Positions 1 through 12,258 of a stretch of 64,000 bases of DNA are shown here, piece by piece; position 1 is the first letter of the stretch; every line of letters starts with the position of its first letter. The notes beneath the pieces are model-generated. The model searched no databases, was not told where the DNA came from, and saw only the letters and a program-made list of their open reading frames with translations. This DNA is from Lutraria lutraria (Eukaryota; Mollusca; Bivalvia; Venerida; Mactridae): the NCBI GenBank assembly GCA_964023205.1, contig OZ026838.1, forward strand, positions 27,369,843 to 27,433,842, read 5' to 3'. Position numbers and translations under genes: made by a program.

Positions 1-93
1 CTGTCACCACAACTGTTGAGTTGTGTAGAGCTTTCATCCTCCATTAGTTTAACAAACAGATTTTGAACAGATTGTTCAGTAAATTATATACCA

Positions 94-363
94 ATGAAAC
101 AGATGCCTGGCACGCATGTGGCTACCTTAGATTTAAATGACATGTCTTGTGATTCATCTCACTCTGAGTCAGATAACACAAAGATGTGTAATGACTGTGT
201 GTCACTCAGAGAGGAAAATCTAACTCTCAAAGATGATGTCCACACGATGGGGTTAGCTTTGAGTGAAATGGTTAAAGACATGAAGGAAATTAAAGATATG
301 TTAAAAAGTGAACCAAACTTTGTTCATAACCATACTGATTATATGTACTCAAACTCAAAGTGA
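94..363 (+). CDS. Hypothetical 89-aa acidic coiled-coil ORF (copy A)
   Basis: An 89-residue ORF with an in-frame stop just before its ATG. Residues about 14-35 are Asp/Ser rich. Residues about 38-72 have the leucine and methionine spacing of a short coiled coil (SLREENLTLKDD, MVKDMKEIKDML). The same ORF is at 31140-31409 with only a few substitutions and no stops. I do not recognise the family. It could be the last exon of a larger gene or a retroelement gag-like remnant; in copy B a zinc-finger-like reading frame lies just upstream. Conservation between copies means little because the whole block is nearly identical. Confidence 0.3.
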   Translation: MKQMPGTHVATLDLNDMSCDSSHSESDNTKMCNDCVSLREENLTLKDDVHTMGLALSEMVKDMKEIKDMLKSEPNFVHNHTDYMYSNSK

Positions 364-1249
364 TCACACTAACATCCGTACGCAATTTAGACGGCCACAG
401 ATTAGACATCAACCTTACCTCAATACGTTAAACCAGTAAACACTCATATAAGATTTTAAGAGAAAAGTTAAATTATATTATAACATTATGCTAAATACAA
501 CAAATAGATCTACTTTTAGAAGTAACAAGTACATACCGATGTATGTGTCTTTCTTTCTTTGAACATTATGTTCGTCCTGATAGCTGTTGTTTTTAATGTC
601 GTTAATGACAAACACAGAATCATACATGCATATGTTGATTTTAGTATAATATCAAACAATCACATACTGTACATCCTCTAGTGTTTATCTTTACTCCTAC
701 CCGATTTTGGGCTTTCTTTTAATTGTATTCAAGAATCGCGACGAGTTGATGTTGCAGTCTTTACACTCCTTACACCCCTTTTAGAACCACTACTGGTTTA
801 TCCAGTTAAATGTCTGTCAGTTATTTTTATTATTCACAGAGTGGTCCAATATTACCAGAAAGTATTAATATTAAGCTTTTTATTGTTGAATACGTGTGTT
901 TACTGACAAGTCATAGTCTTTATTGCTTAACGAATGCAATTGACGATACGCCAGATTTTGATTGACAGGCCAAATCAACCAATCAGAACGCAGAACTGAT
1001 AAGCCAACCTGCCGGTCATAATTTTGTCCGTCAAACTTCTGTCGGACCACGGTGAATACGCATGAGAGGTTTTATAATTATTACGATTAAATGACCTAAA
1101 ACGGTAAAACAGTGTTGCCAGGGAACTTTTAAATCCGATATGAGGTATCCAGACATAATTAGGGGTGTTATTAAATTATTTCTTACGCTTTTATTTCTTT
1201 TCCGAATGTGGACATTTGCCCCCAGTAGAAATGGTAGACGTTTGCCCAA
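364..1249. other. No gene seen
   Basis: AT-rich non-coding DNA conserved with copy B. I see no convincing reading frame, splice-bounded exon or RNA gene here. Confidence 0.5.
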
Positions 1250-1385
1250 GTAGAAATGGTAGGTAGGACATCCCCCAGTGCTTATTTAGGGGGCAAACGT
1301 ACACTAAGAATTATAAGCACTGGGGGGGGGGCAAATGTCCCCTTAGAAATAAGCATGGGGGGATGTCCTACCTACCATTTCTACT
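1250..1385. repeat. Long foldback with G/C-run loop (copy A)
   Basis: Two arms of about 38 bp (1250-1287 and 1347-1385) are near-perfect reverse complements. They share GTAGAAATGGTAGGTAGGAC and then a CCCCCAGTGCTTATTT block. The 59-bp loop contains a run of about ten G. Nearby shorter repeats of GTAGAAATGG and GGGGGCAAATGTCC extend the symmetry to about 1210-1440. This looks like a foldback or MITE rather than a gene. The same structure is in copy B at 32295-32428. Confidence 0.75.
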
Positions 1386-1928
1386 GGGGGAAATGTCCAC
1401 ATGACCATTTTTACATTGGGGGCAAATGTCCGGGGGCAATTTTCCGTATCCTCTGCTGGCACCACAAATGATGATGAGCCTGGTGACTGTTCAACATAAA
1501 GTTCTGCATTACCTTCAGTGATTTACTTATATACAAACGACATCATAATGTTTTCTGTTTCAGGTGCTTCCAACTTCTGAGTATTAATTATGATTCAATA
1601 ATAGAAAAGTTAGATGTTATATGCCTGGCAATACAGCCATAGTATTTTGTTTAATACATAAGGAGGAATTGGAAAGTGAAATGTATGTATTTGTATTAAG
1701 CTCGCAGTCTATTCACATCAATAAGGCATTGACATTCAATTGAGTGAAAACATGGCAAATCAATACAGTCATAAGTTCATGAAGCATTTAAACATTATCT
1801 ACATAACAAATAAGCGATGTCCATCATTTTTAGTAATTTGGTAACACAGAAAATATGACTTTTGCTGATCATTATAGAGATCTTAAATTACTTAAGCAGA
1901 ATATGGAGACAATAATACTTCAGTATTA

Positions 1929-2183
1929 TCAGTAACTAAATATTACCACAAATACAAAACATTCAAATAATATATAACATAATAATATCAAATAAAATTT
2001 ACCTGGTAACCAGAAAATATCAATTTGTTTAACTCTCATACGTAAATGCTTTTTTACAAGCACAACCATTAATGTAAAAGCAAATACCATCGCTGCAAAC
2101 TTAATACATGTACCATGGGTGTCAAGAAAACTTACTACTCTTTGTAAGTCATTATCTATAATTATTTGTTTATGATTTGTCAA
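1929..2183 (-). CDS. Hypothetical minus-strand ORF with a membrane segment (copy A)
   Basis: An 84-residue minus-strand ORF with one strong hydrophobic segment near residues 29-43 (KFAAMVFAFTLMVVLV), followed by basic residues (KKHLRMRVK). After the codons for FWLPG there is a good donor (CAG then GTAAAT), so it could be an internal exon ending near 2002. Copy B (32955-33209) differs by one Lys-to-Glu change and one silent change. A second short minus-strand reading (about 2325-2429, with YYGEILAGIVLHTFLVS) lies upstream and is also hydrophobic. I do not recognise the protein. Confidence 0.3.
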   Translation of the reverse strand: MTNHKQIIIDNDLQRVVSFLDTHGTCIKFAAMVFAFTLMVVLVKKHLRMRVKQIDIFWLPGKFYLILLCYILFECFVFVVIFSY

Positions 2184-2987
2184 GACTTAAACTAATCTCA
2201 AAAGTCAGCAACATTATCAAATCATATCCAACACAACAAGACATTTAAATAGTTAAATTAAGTACTATATCAATAAATCGAGGTCCATACCTGTAAGGTT
2301 ATTCTCATTCTTGAAAGTTATCTTAAGCAATAATATGTTTATCGTTTCGTCTTCCTATATAAATGCTGACAAGAAATGTATGTAAAACAATTCCAGCCAA
2401 GATTTCCCCGTAATAAAATGGTCGCATTGACCGCCGTTTTATTCAAACTTCTACTCAAAGACTCGTCTTTTACAGTCAACAACTATCATCTTGGTAAAGG
2501 AAAAAGAAATTAAGAAAAAAGAAGTAACCTTTCATATAATGTCATTTGACCTAAATATTTTGACAATGATTCCAATGTCAACATTGTGAATGAATAATTT
2601 ATTATGAAAAACATCCATCTTTCCATACTTTATTAATTGACGGCAATGTTTATGTCAAATATTTAATAGGCTTGATCGGGCATCATATGCTAACCAGCTC
2701 ACATACACAAATGGTATGAATAGACTATAGTGAAATAATGATTTGTGTTTTACACCACAAGAAAAGAGGAACTTAAACACAAAATATGATATCCATGATA
2801 AGTACGCACATTTATACCAAAAAATACATACATTATCTAATACTTGATAACAACATATTATATTGTTTTGTGCATTTGTTTGTATCTACGCCCCTTTTCA
2901 AATTTAACAGCCACAGTCATGGCTATGAGACGGACTGAGTCAGTACACCTAACCATCTAGCTGTAATTGTAGGAGGAAAATAATGTA

Positions 2988-3064
2988 CCCGATGCGGGGC
3001 TCGAATCCTCGACCTCTGCATGCTTGCAAGTCAGATATATGCTCTAACAACTGAAGTAATCGGG
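2988..3064 (-). repeat. tRNA-derived SINE head (copy A, first)
   Basis: Read on the minus strand, this 77-nt stretch has tRNA layout. Its ends pair (CCCGAT with ATCGGG), it has an A-box-like TTCAGTTGTTAGAGC, a CTTGCAA loop that would place a TGC anticodon, and a B-box-like GGATTCGAGCC. The anticodon stem is broken and the 5' base is atypical, so I call a tRNA-derived SINE and not a working tRNA gene. Confidence 0.6.
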
Positions 3065-3253
3065 ATGATTAATTTCCCAGTCATTTTATAAATACAATAT
3101 ACCACACGGCTACATTCCTCCTTCCTGTTTACAAAAGGATTTTTTAACAAGACAACCACAGGCTCTTTGGACTTACACAGCCTTAGCTTCACATAGGGCT
3201 ACCTGTTAGTCACATATCTTTAGCACCAAATGTAATAGGAGGAAAATAATTTA

Positions 3254-3327
3254 CCCGATACGGGACTTGAAATTGCAACCTCCTGATCACAAGACAGATG
3301 CTCTATGAACTGTGCTAATCAGACTGG
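3254..3327 (-). repeat. tRNA-derived SINE head (copy A, second)
   Basis: A second tRNA-like stretch on the minus strand, with A-box-like sequence around ATAGAGCATCTGTC, a TTGTGAT loop, a weak B box (TTTCAAGTCC) and a 3' half CCCGTATCGGG. It shares its 3' flank (GGTAAATTATTTTCCTCC-like) with the copy at 2988-3064, so the two are related SINE insertions about 270 bp apart. Confidence 0.5.
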
Positions 3328-3772
3328 TGATCATATCAGCCTATTTATAAATACAGTATACCACACTGCTGCACATCATGCATTCATCAGTGTTTTACTT
3401 TCCTATTTGACTGCAATATTATCTAGTAGGCAATTGAAAAAGAAAACGCTCATAGCATGATAATATTTCTTACACAAAACAGTCTGAAATACAGTTGCGC
3501 ATAGATTAAATGAATTCTAGAAATCGTGCTATCTTTTTCTTAATAATTTTCTCAGCAAATTAAATATTCAAAATGTGAATACGTGCAGTTGGTTACTGAG
3601 GAAGTTTGTAAGCACAGTTTCAGTATATTCGAACCTATGACCATCTCTCGTCTGGTAGCACTAGTTCTCTGGAACATTAGAAAAGATAGGGTTATATTGT
3701 ATCTCGCATACTCCTGTATGATCACCCTTAAGCGACTTAATCAGTAAAATAATTGTTATATTATCAAAAGAT

Positions 3773-4465
3773 ATGGACTGCGAGACGAAAGGACCCACGA
3801 AAAACATGGGAGTGTCCCCATATCCAGTGTATAGGAACTCTTGGATGGTTGGCAATTATCATAATCGGTACGGTTAAATTAAAAACTCCGATTACATATG
3901 GTCAGTTGCTGACACGTGCTGTGCATTTTCATTGCATCTTCTGACTTTAGTTCTTAGCACAACTATGCTTGGTTTACTCGATATTGAGTCATTCATGCAA
4001 CAATTGAAATGGTTACGGGCTGCTGTCATTCCCCTGTCTGTTGAAATCAGGGATGAAATTTAAAACCAAATGGAAATAGCGAAAAATCATGTTTAGAAAC
4101 ATTTATCATTATTGAAATTTTAATTTATATTGTCAATGAAAGTCTAGTCAGTTTGTCTATGGAAGTGTCTCGATATCATGTATAATATATAAGGCAGATG
4201 CCACAGCCTACAAAAAATCAATAGTTTAAGATTGATAACTAGTTTTAATTGATCATAGATTTTTCAAGGTGTCCTCTGAGTGCAATATTTCAGATAGAGT
4301 TTTCTTTTTTTGTTGTATGTTTTGTATTTTAATTTTTTGGTTCCTGTGTTTTTATTATTATTATTAAAGTGACACAGTTTTCGTATAATACTATTCATCA
4401 TTTTCTTTTTTTTCAGCTGGATATTATTTACTGACTAACCAGGGTGGTATATTTTATATAGGATG
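3773..4465 (+). pseudogene. V-ATPase c'' subunit exon 1-2 fragment, broken (copy A)
   Basis: A partial copy of the start of the ATP6V0B gene at 52971. Exon 1 (3773-3867) matches but lacks eight bases found in the intact gene, which shifts the frame before the first membrane segment ([11 protein letters not shown]). Exon 2 (4417-4465) keeps its TTTCAG acceptor and GTGAG donor, but carries Arg-to-Ile and Asp-to-Tyr changes in the segment that reads GGRFDIG in the intact gene. Homology stops near 4690 at a repeat, so exons 3-7 are absent. Not a functional gene. Confidence 0.88.
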
Positions 4466-4689
4466 GTGAGATTTATTTCAAAGTTGTTATTATTTAATAT
4501 AATTTATATTCATGTAGTTTCATTTCTTGAAAAGATAACTCGCAATCCTGTAACTAACATAGCTGTAATCTACATTTCTAGAACATTTCTAGATTTGTAA
4601 ATTGTATGCTACACATGAACAATTTCTTTGTTGAATAATGATGTTTGTTTGTTAAAAATTGTGAACTATGTTAGTAACTAGACATAACT

Positions 4690-5345
4690 AGAAGCCCAAG
4701 GGCAACATGTCGAGCCCCTGTTTAGCCAGCTTGTGATCTTGACCTTTGAACTACAAGTATGGGTGATATTTATAACACATCATTTCATTGAAGTAAACTT
4801 TTATACCAATTTATTTAAAAATCCTTGAATGCAAACATAAGTTACAGCCCAGACAAGGAAAATATATTTGACCGAATGTGTAATCTTGACCTTTGACCTA
4901 TAAAAATCTGGGTGTTGCCCAAGACACATGGTCGCATTGTATTATGGTAAGTCATTTTTAAATAATTCAATGCATAAGGGAGACACAGCGTTGACAAGGT
5001 GTATAATGATTATTTTTTATGTTTGACCTCTAAGTGTGACCTTGACATTTGAGCTAGAGACCTTGATCTTACGCACTGCACACCGCCTCATAGTGTTTTA
5101 CAATTATGCCAAGTTATCTTTAAAAGTTTCTATACATAAGGGAGATACAGCCCGGACAAGGTGTATAATGCTCATTTTTGATGTTTGACCTCTAATTGTG
5201 ACCTTGACTTTTGAGCTAGAGACCCGGATTTTGCGCACTGCACACCGTCTCATTGTGTTTAACAATTATGCCAAGTTATGTTAAAAAGTGTCAATGCATA
5301 AGGGAACTAACTAACTAACCAACCAACCAACCAATCAACCAACCA
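4690..5345. repeat. TGACCT-rich interspersed repeat ending in AACC/AACT tandem
   Basis: Starts with the motif CAACATGTCGAGCCC shared with the repeats at 9306 and 41001. It then carries diverged units containing GACCTTGAC-type words and a GGGAGA(C/T)ACAGCCCGGACAAG-like segment. It ends in a microsatellite of AACT then AACC (about 5305-5352). A TGACCTTTGACCT direct repeat is at 4887-4899. Absent from copy B at this place. No coding potential seen. Confidence 0.75.
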
Positions 5346-5832
5346 ACCAACCATCGATGGTTGAGCTGTCCTGTATTAGCTGTATATTTGGATTTTGCTG
5401 CATCACTTGAAACACAGACGAGCGCATTTCGGATATCTACCCCTTCGGAAGGAATTCCAAAACATGAATTTTTCATGAACTTTTCTTGCATACTTCATGA
5501 ATAGTTCAAGAAGTATTGGTAACTAGCAACCGAATAATTAAATGCTTTAACCTATTATGTACAAGGCGTATATTGACATTTTCATACATGTTTTTAATTC
5601 AACTTTTAACAATTTCCCTCAATATACCAACATTTATTGATTTTGTCCACAAAATGCTTCTTTCTACGTAATAAAATGTTTTACTAAAATCGAAAAAGCA
5701 ACAAATTAGAAATCTATAATGTGTGTTATTAATTTAGTCCATGCAGTACAAAACTATTGTCACTTGTTCCCATTCCAGCCCTAAAGCCTGCTTATATTAT
5801 GATTCAATGTAAACATCGTAACTTTCTGAGAG

Positions 5833-7760
5833 ACCTGGATGCCCACAAGAATGGGAGCGAGATGTCGTTTAAACCTGACCATGAACCTATTGACTGCAAC
5901 CGGACAAGAAGCTGCGAATCCAACTGAGTAGCAGTCCTTCAATGCCATAGTGCTGCAGCTTCAAGAGGAGGTGTTTATGTGGGACACGATCAAATGCCTT
6001 GGCACAGTGTCAATCTGCTCGTCGGCATGGAGCGATAACATTTTGATATGTCTTAAAGAGTGAGAATAAGCTGAGAAACCAGGTGCGTTTCCAGTGGAAT
6101 CCATGCTTTTGGTGTGCCAATATCTGTAACGGTGTACCATTTCTTGGCTGTAAATGATGTGCTCCAGTCTAGCTACAAACAGATGTCAGTGATAAAGGTT
6201 AGTGGTTGTCTGAGGTGCTACGGTTACCTTTATTGAATACTAGGGTGATCAGGAACTCGACCTTGCTGGAGTGATGCCTGGAACATAAGAGTTTGTGCTG
6301 GAGAGATAACTTAAGATGTCTTGTTGAGGACATTAGTTGTGTTTCCGTCAGGCCCGGTCACCTTGTTGGGATTCAATGTGTGTAGCAGTTTCCTCACACA
6401 TTCTTTGCTGTCGGAGAACTGAAACATTCCTTGGAAGGGACGACCAGACATATTAAGTATGTTAGTGTGATCTTCCTCGGTTGATACGCTTGAAAACTGC
6501 TTGTTGAACAAAATTGCGTTGACCTTTGGATCACTGTGCGCCAAGCTTTCTTTTTTTAGGAATGAAACGCCAGAGCTGTCACACTTCGTCTTGCCTCTGA
6601 TGTGGGAAAACACTTTTCCCTACCACTATCATCAGCTATACTCGCACGACGTATGTACGTGTTATAATTATGCTTTCCTACATTCATACTGGGTGCTCTT
6701 CTGTAGCGATTGGTAACGCTCAATGTCGTCTCTGTCGCCGGAAAGTTTGACTTAACGAAACGCTCGCTTCTCTTTTAATGCGACGGTTTATCCATGGTTG
6801 GCTATACCTTGATGACGTCATCAAGGATGGTACGTATCGGTTGTTAGCATTTGTGCAACATTATCTGAACGAGGTCTAAAGTGTGTCTTCGTTGGTGGTA
6901 GTTGAGTAGATATCTATAAAATCAGTGGTGGTAAAAGCATTGACTGCTTGTTTGAGGTCTTCTGGCTTTTTTCGTAGAGCAGGATCTTGTGCTTGGCAGG
7001 ACCTGGAGCTTGCTTAGACTATGACAATATTGTGGTTACTCACACCTGGTAGGGGTTAAAGTTTCTCTATGAGTGATGATCCAGCATCAAGCACGGTGTT
7101 AAGGAATGACTGGGAAATGTCGGCGGGGTATCATTTTCCATCTTAGTCGTTTCCCAGCAGATGTTGAGAAGGTTCATGTCCCCCCATGTCCAAATGGTGG
7201 ACTTCGGGTATTGGGATTGCAAGTATTTAATGTTCTGACACAATTCCTCAGCAAGGCCGGTACTGGGTGGGCGGTACACTGCAAGAACAATCAAAGGCGG
7301 CCTAACAGGTACGTCAAAAGAGGGTGCACAAAACTATGCATTCGTTGTGACTTGTATCTGGTGGCATTTTCTTTAGCTACTATCTGACTCCACCGTGAGG
7401 ACTGTCAGGGCGATCACGTCTGGATACATTGTAGTATCTAGCTTTAATCTAATCACGCTCAAAGAAACCCTGATGTAGCCAGGTTTCAATTTTGTTTCGT
7501 TTCTCACATACAAAGATATTTCATTGGAAGCAAAACCACGAGTCAGACTATAATCTGAGGGAATCTGGTATCCATGCCATGAACATTTACCAATTGATAC
7601 TTTGACATGGTGTTAATTCATATTGCAAAATTTTTTAATAGTAGTGGAAAATGCTACCACAGTCAACGTAAGAAACCTCTCCCTACAGCTTGATATTAGC
7701 AGATCATCGTCGCACATTGTTCTTGTGAAGGTGGATGAGTGATTATGTTGATCTACCATG
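5833..7760 (-). pseudogene. Degenerate non-LTR retrotransposon ORF2, 3'-truncated (copy A)
   Basis: Minus-strand fragments in the order of a CR1/Jockey/L2-type LINE. The endonuclease part (about 7067-7500) has VLAVYRPPST and a TWGDMN motif (usually GDxN). The reverse transcriptase N-terminal part (about 6311-6613) has LHTLNPNKVTGPDG. The RT core (about 5850-6000) has AKAFDRVPHKHLLLKLQHYG and LLSWIRSFLSG. Stops and frameshifts break it throughout. The end coding the C-terminal domain, present in copy B, is missing: the sequence jumps at ACTTTCTG/AGAGACC near 5827. The family is identified from conserved RT motifs; the clade is approximate. Confidence 0.82.
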
Positions 7761-9305
7761 TTTTAACGTTTAATGTTTTTGTACAATATATTGACGAGTT
7801 CTTATGAATCGTTGAAAGGCTATATTCAACGTCGACAACGATTACTTATTCAAACGCTCGTTTTATCTCTTCGATTTTGCTAAATCTTCGTTGTAAATGG
7901 TGAAAATAATTAATACGTTATATTTTGTATCGAATATCTTATTATGTTACGTAAGCCACGAATTAGCTTTACCTGTATATAACCACCATTGAATAACACG
8001 TGGTTAGGACGTCATATTTTAGGAATGTGTCAATATTATGTTTTATCACACCAATACATGCTTGACACTGTAGGCTACTTGTAATTCATTATTTTGTATA
8101 AGTAGCCCAAGGAGGCAAGATTTGGTTTGTATATCGATTGAAACAGCTTGTGTTCAACCTTGAAATTGACATTTTGTAAAGTAAATGTTTTTGACTGATA
8201 GTATTGTTGTTAACTTGATTTTAAGACAAATTTTCCCCTTTCTTCAAAATTACATGATTTCCCCTTCTTGAGGGCCCTGTCCCCTAAAATGTAATTAGGG
8301 CCCTGCAAGATAGTACTAAGATTTGTATTTGGTTTGTGTTACATCGTATTTGATGTGTGGTGATTGTGCATAAGGACGAATCACCGGAAGTTGGGGACGA
8401 AACGATGCTCGAACTGGTTCCTGAATGAGCTAGAATGATGGTAGGACCCATCATGAAGGAGACCGGCAATCCACATATGGCAGTTGGTAAGCCAAACAAT
8501 CGGATCATCCCTTATTGAAGTCAGTGTGTTTAAGACATTCCTTTTAAGACACACGAGCGATTCCACAATAGTGGCAGCGATAAAATTTTGATAACGCCAA
8601 TTTTCGTGGGACGCTACATAGCTTACAATGAGTTAGGAAACACTGATCATTCAAGGTTAATTTTTAAACTTGTTTTAATTTGCCTTTACCTACATTATGA
8701 TTAAAGTTTGTTGTTTCCATCTGAGCATAAGGCAGAATAGATATGAAGATACAATTCTTTTGAAAGTCCAGTATAATATTTGGATCAGTCAAGCTGATGT
8801 ATGACGATCTGCTTAATGAGGTTTGTAGACTTTGGCAAGTAGGTACTTTTGAAATGGTTTGTTTAGGTCGTATGTTATCAACTGTCTGTGACTTGCCATC
8901 CAAAGCATCTACCCCTGAAAATAATAATAATGCAGTATTATCAATATTATAATATACAGGAACTTGTTAATGTGTCTATATTTGAGATACAGTTTTATGC
9001 ATGTGCAGAAATTCTGCCTTTGAATACTATGTACTCAGTGTAGTGAAATGAAAAGTCCGAAAGAAACAATACTAAGTTGATTATCAACTTCTTGTAGGAG
9101 AAGCTGATTTTTGTGGATTTGTGTTGTACACCAGGAAGAACATTTCCATACAAAGAATTAGCAAAGGCGAAGATTTTTGTAAAGAAATGTCTATATGACC
9201 TCACTTCTAAACATTGTGCTCTGTGGCAACTCATAACTCGTTCTCTTTGTTTTCATCAGATTCAAGGATGTCAGTGATTGCTTGAGACTGATCGCTAAAA
9301 TAGAA
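7761..9305. other. No gene supported
   Basis: AT-rich DNA shared with copy B (about 39271-41000). A short minus-strand frame near 8381-8566 reads well in copy A but has a stop in copy B, so I do not call it. Near 9150 copy A and copy B carry different sequences (about 70 against about 220 bp) between the same flanks. Confidence 0.5.
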
Positions 9306-10190
9306 ATTAGATGTCCAAGAGCAACATGTCGAGCCCGCTGGGTGATGTTCATGGCACCTAATCTCATTGAAGAAAACGTATACCAAGTTATTTCAAAATC
9401 CTTGGATGCAGCTTAGACAAGGAAAATGCATTTGACCTGAAAGTGATATTGACCTTTGACCTATGGACTTTGGTTTGCCCAGGACACATCGTTTTATTGA
9501 AGTCAATATACAGGCACAGTTATTTCAAAATCCTTCAATACATACATAAGGTACAGTCCAGAGAGGGAAAACACATTCGACCTCAAAGTGTGACCTTGAC
9601 CCTATCGCTACTGACCTGGGTCTTGCGGCCGAAACATCGTCCCATGGTGTTTAAGAAATATGCCGATAAATGTTCCATTTATCAATGCATATGGGAGATA
9701 CTGCCCGGACAAGGTTTATGATACTCTTTTTTCTCATTTGACCTCTAAGTGTGACTTTGACCTTGGAGCTATGGACATGGGTCATGTGCTCTGCACACCG
9801 TCTCATGTTTAACAATCATATCAAGTTATGTTAAAATATGTCAATGTATAAGGGAGATTCAGCCCGGACAAGGTCTATGATACTCTTTTTACCTTTGACC
9901 TCTAAGTGTAACCTTGACCTTGGAACTATCGAGCTGGGTTTTGTGCACTGCACATGCACTGTCTCATGGTGTTTAACAATTATGCCAAGTTATTTTAAAA
10001 TATAAATATCAATACAAAAGGGAGATACAGCCCGGACAATGAAAATCGGGATGGACTTACTAACTAACGGACTAACAAACTAACGGACTAACAAACTAAC
10101 GGACTGACTAACTGACTGACTGACGTACAGATACTCAACTGCAATTGTGGCGACTATGTCGAACCGACCGCAAGCGGGCTCGACAAATTA
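9306..10190. repeat. TGACCT-rich repeat with inverted ends (copy A)
   Basis: An 0.88 kb repeat whose left end has ATGTCGAGCCCGC and whose right end has the reverse-complement-like GCGGGCTCGACAAATT. Inside are several diverged units of about 130-160 bp, each with TTTGACCTCTAA-like and GTGACCTTGACC-like words and a GGGAGAT(A/T)CAGCCCGGACAA segment. The tail is a GACTAACAAACTAACG tandem. A perfect TGACCTTTGACCT lies at 9450-9462. Copy B equivalent at 41001-41869. Confidence 0.8.
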
Positions 10191-12086
10191 TTAAGTCAAT
10201 GTAAGGTTCTATTTGTTCTCAATTTATATATAAGTGTACTATGTTACTAACTTAATAAAGAAATATTGAATGGTTTACCAAACTGGAAAATAATTATTGT
10301 GTCAAGTTGTATGTAGTCTTAACTTCTTATTTTAGAATTGATTATACGGTACTTATAATCAATACGATTGTTTGCAGAACAAATGACAGTTCTTGAATTA
10401 AGGAACCTTGGTGGATTTTAAAACTTCTCATACACCAAGTTCGAACACCAAGATTTTCCGAATCATTTAACGTTTTTTTAGAATTCTAAAGATCAGTCCC
10501 AACACTTTGAAAGTTATGCCTCGAAGTTATTAGGATCATTAGAAAATTTCCTTTTTTGTGCAGAGGGATACTGAATCCTTCAGACCAAGACGATGGAAAA
10601 ATGCTTTGGTCTAATACGACATTTGAATGTTAAACAATGTAAAAAGGCATATACATATCAGTACCATACATGAAATATTCGTTAAACCAGCCGATTTCAC
10701 GCTTTTTAACTGTTATGTGTATTTCATCACGGGATATTTCAGTACCTAATGTTCAAACATTATGTCAAACACATCGTTTAAAAACCGTTCATTAAAATAG
10801 GAAACATCTTCGTCAATGTTAAAAACATTGATCATCAGGATTGTTTATGGCTTTGAAGTAGTTAGAAAGACGATCTCCCGTCACTAATTACTAAAATCGT
10901 GATTGGTGAAGGAAGACGTTTGACAGATTTAAAGTAAATTTTCACATCTTTACAGCCAAAGGCATGTTTTCTAATTTCAAATAAATTTCAAAACCTGGTA
11001 AGTAACTTTTTACAGTCATGTAACTATATACATTTAATTATACAATTTTAAAAAGAAATTTACACAAAATTCTAATTGAAATTTTGAACAGGCATCTAAG
11101 TTTCTAAATGATGGTGTGTCTTTGGTGTTTAACCTCGCACCAATAGCTAGGGTCAATTGGCAACTTTTCCAACATTAATGGTGGAGGAATATCCCGGGCA
11201 TACACCAGAGAACAACCACGTACCCATGTTCTGTAAGCTAGCTGGACAGCTTCCTCAAGTGTGAAATTTGATCTCTGATGGGATTTGAACTAACAGCGGT
11301 GAGAGGCTAATGATTACTAGTCAGAGTACAAACCTCTCAAACACGAAGGTCCCTTAAGTTCTAAATGAATCTAAATATTTATAAATTATATCATTTTTTG
11401 TAAATATTTATTAACTGATAGTCATACACATAGAACGTACTGTTTTCTCATTGGATATAATTTCTAAATAGTATACATAAAATATTAATAGTTTTTGATA
11501 AAGTCAAACATTTTATCTTACAGGGTGTTCATAATATATGTTACACTTTCAAACCTTATTATGATATACTATTTCTAAAGATAACACAATAAAATTTGAT
11601 CATGCAAATGGCCTCCTCGGACAACAGTTTTATAACATGTTCAGTTACATAAACAATAAAATGCAGACAGCACATTTTTATGTATATTTTCTTTTTCACA
11701 ATAATGATGGATTTTGAAATGATGTACAAAATAAAACGTAACATGATAGGGATCATTTACCACATTATCAAAAGATACTAATAAATGATCTCATTCAAGA
11801 CAATTCATTGAGTTTATTGTCTTATGTATAAAGATTACCATTTTTGAAAAACTATCAAAAGATCAAAGATTTCGGTTTGGTATAAATGGCGGAAACAATT
11901 AGAAAAAATAGTCGGATAGGGGAAAAGTGGAGTAACTAAACGTTCAAACAAGATACTCTGTCACATAAACAATAAAACACTAAATACAGTTTAGAATATT
12001 ACCTATATTGTGCCTTTGCAAATGCTGCCAATCGAACCTGAAGTTTGTCATATTTGTTTGAGCTAAAAGACTTCTTAGCATTTGTA
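10191..12086. other. No gene supported
   Basis: AT-rich DNA conserved with copy B. Around 11240-11350 there is a tRNA-like minus-strand stretch with a B-box-like GTTCAAATCCC, probably another SINE head. I see no coding frame. Confidence 0.45.
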
Positions 12087-12258
12087 CAGTACAACCTCTC
12101 CAGAGTGCCCACTGCCTTGGGCAACAACCATCCTTTAACAACAGCATCGATTTCCTACTGCACGATTTAACTATTAATTTAACCTCTCTAGAGCAACAAC
12201 CTCTGAACAACATAATTTTGCTACTCCCAAATGGTGTTGCTTTGGAGAGGTTGCACTG
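12087..12258. mobile_element. Short TIR element, pogo/Tc1-like MITE (copy A)
   Basis: A 172-bp element with inverted ends: CAGTACAACCTCTCCAGAG on the left, and on the right CTTTGGAGAGGTTGCACTG, its near reverse complement. It is flanked by TA on both sides (12085-12086 and 12259-12260). CAGT-type ends with a TA target fit pogo/Tc1-mariner MITEs. The same element is at 43746-43917. It is too short to code for a transposase, and a long minus-strand reading frame across it is chance. Confidence 0.7.

Noticed and set aside
2988..3064. A working tRNA gene
   Set aside because: The A box, B box and end pairing are present, but the anticodon stem is broken and the sequence sits in a repeated SINE-like context in both copies.
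8284..8566. Minus-strand frames shared with copy B
   Set aside because: Copy B has a stop in the better-looking frame and there is no recognisable protein.
11523..11566. CAGGGTGTT segment in copy A as a second mariner insertion
   Set aside because: It resembles the first bases of the 54969 mariner, but there is only one end and no TA-flanked pair. A small deletion in copy B explains the difference equally well.
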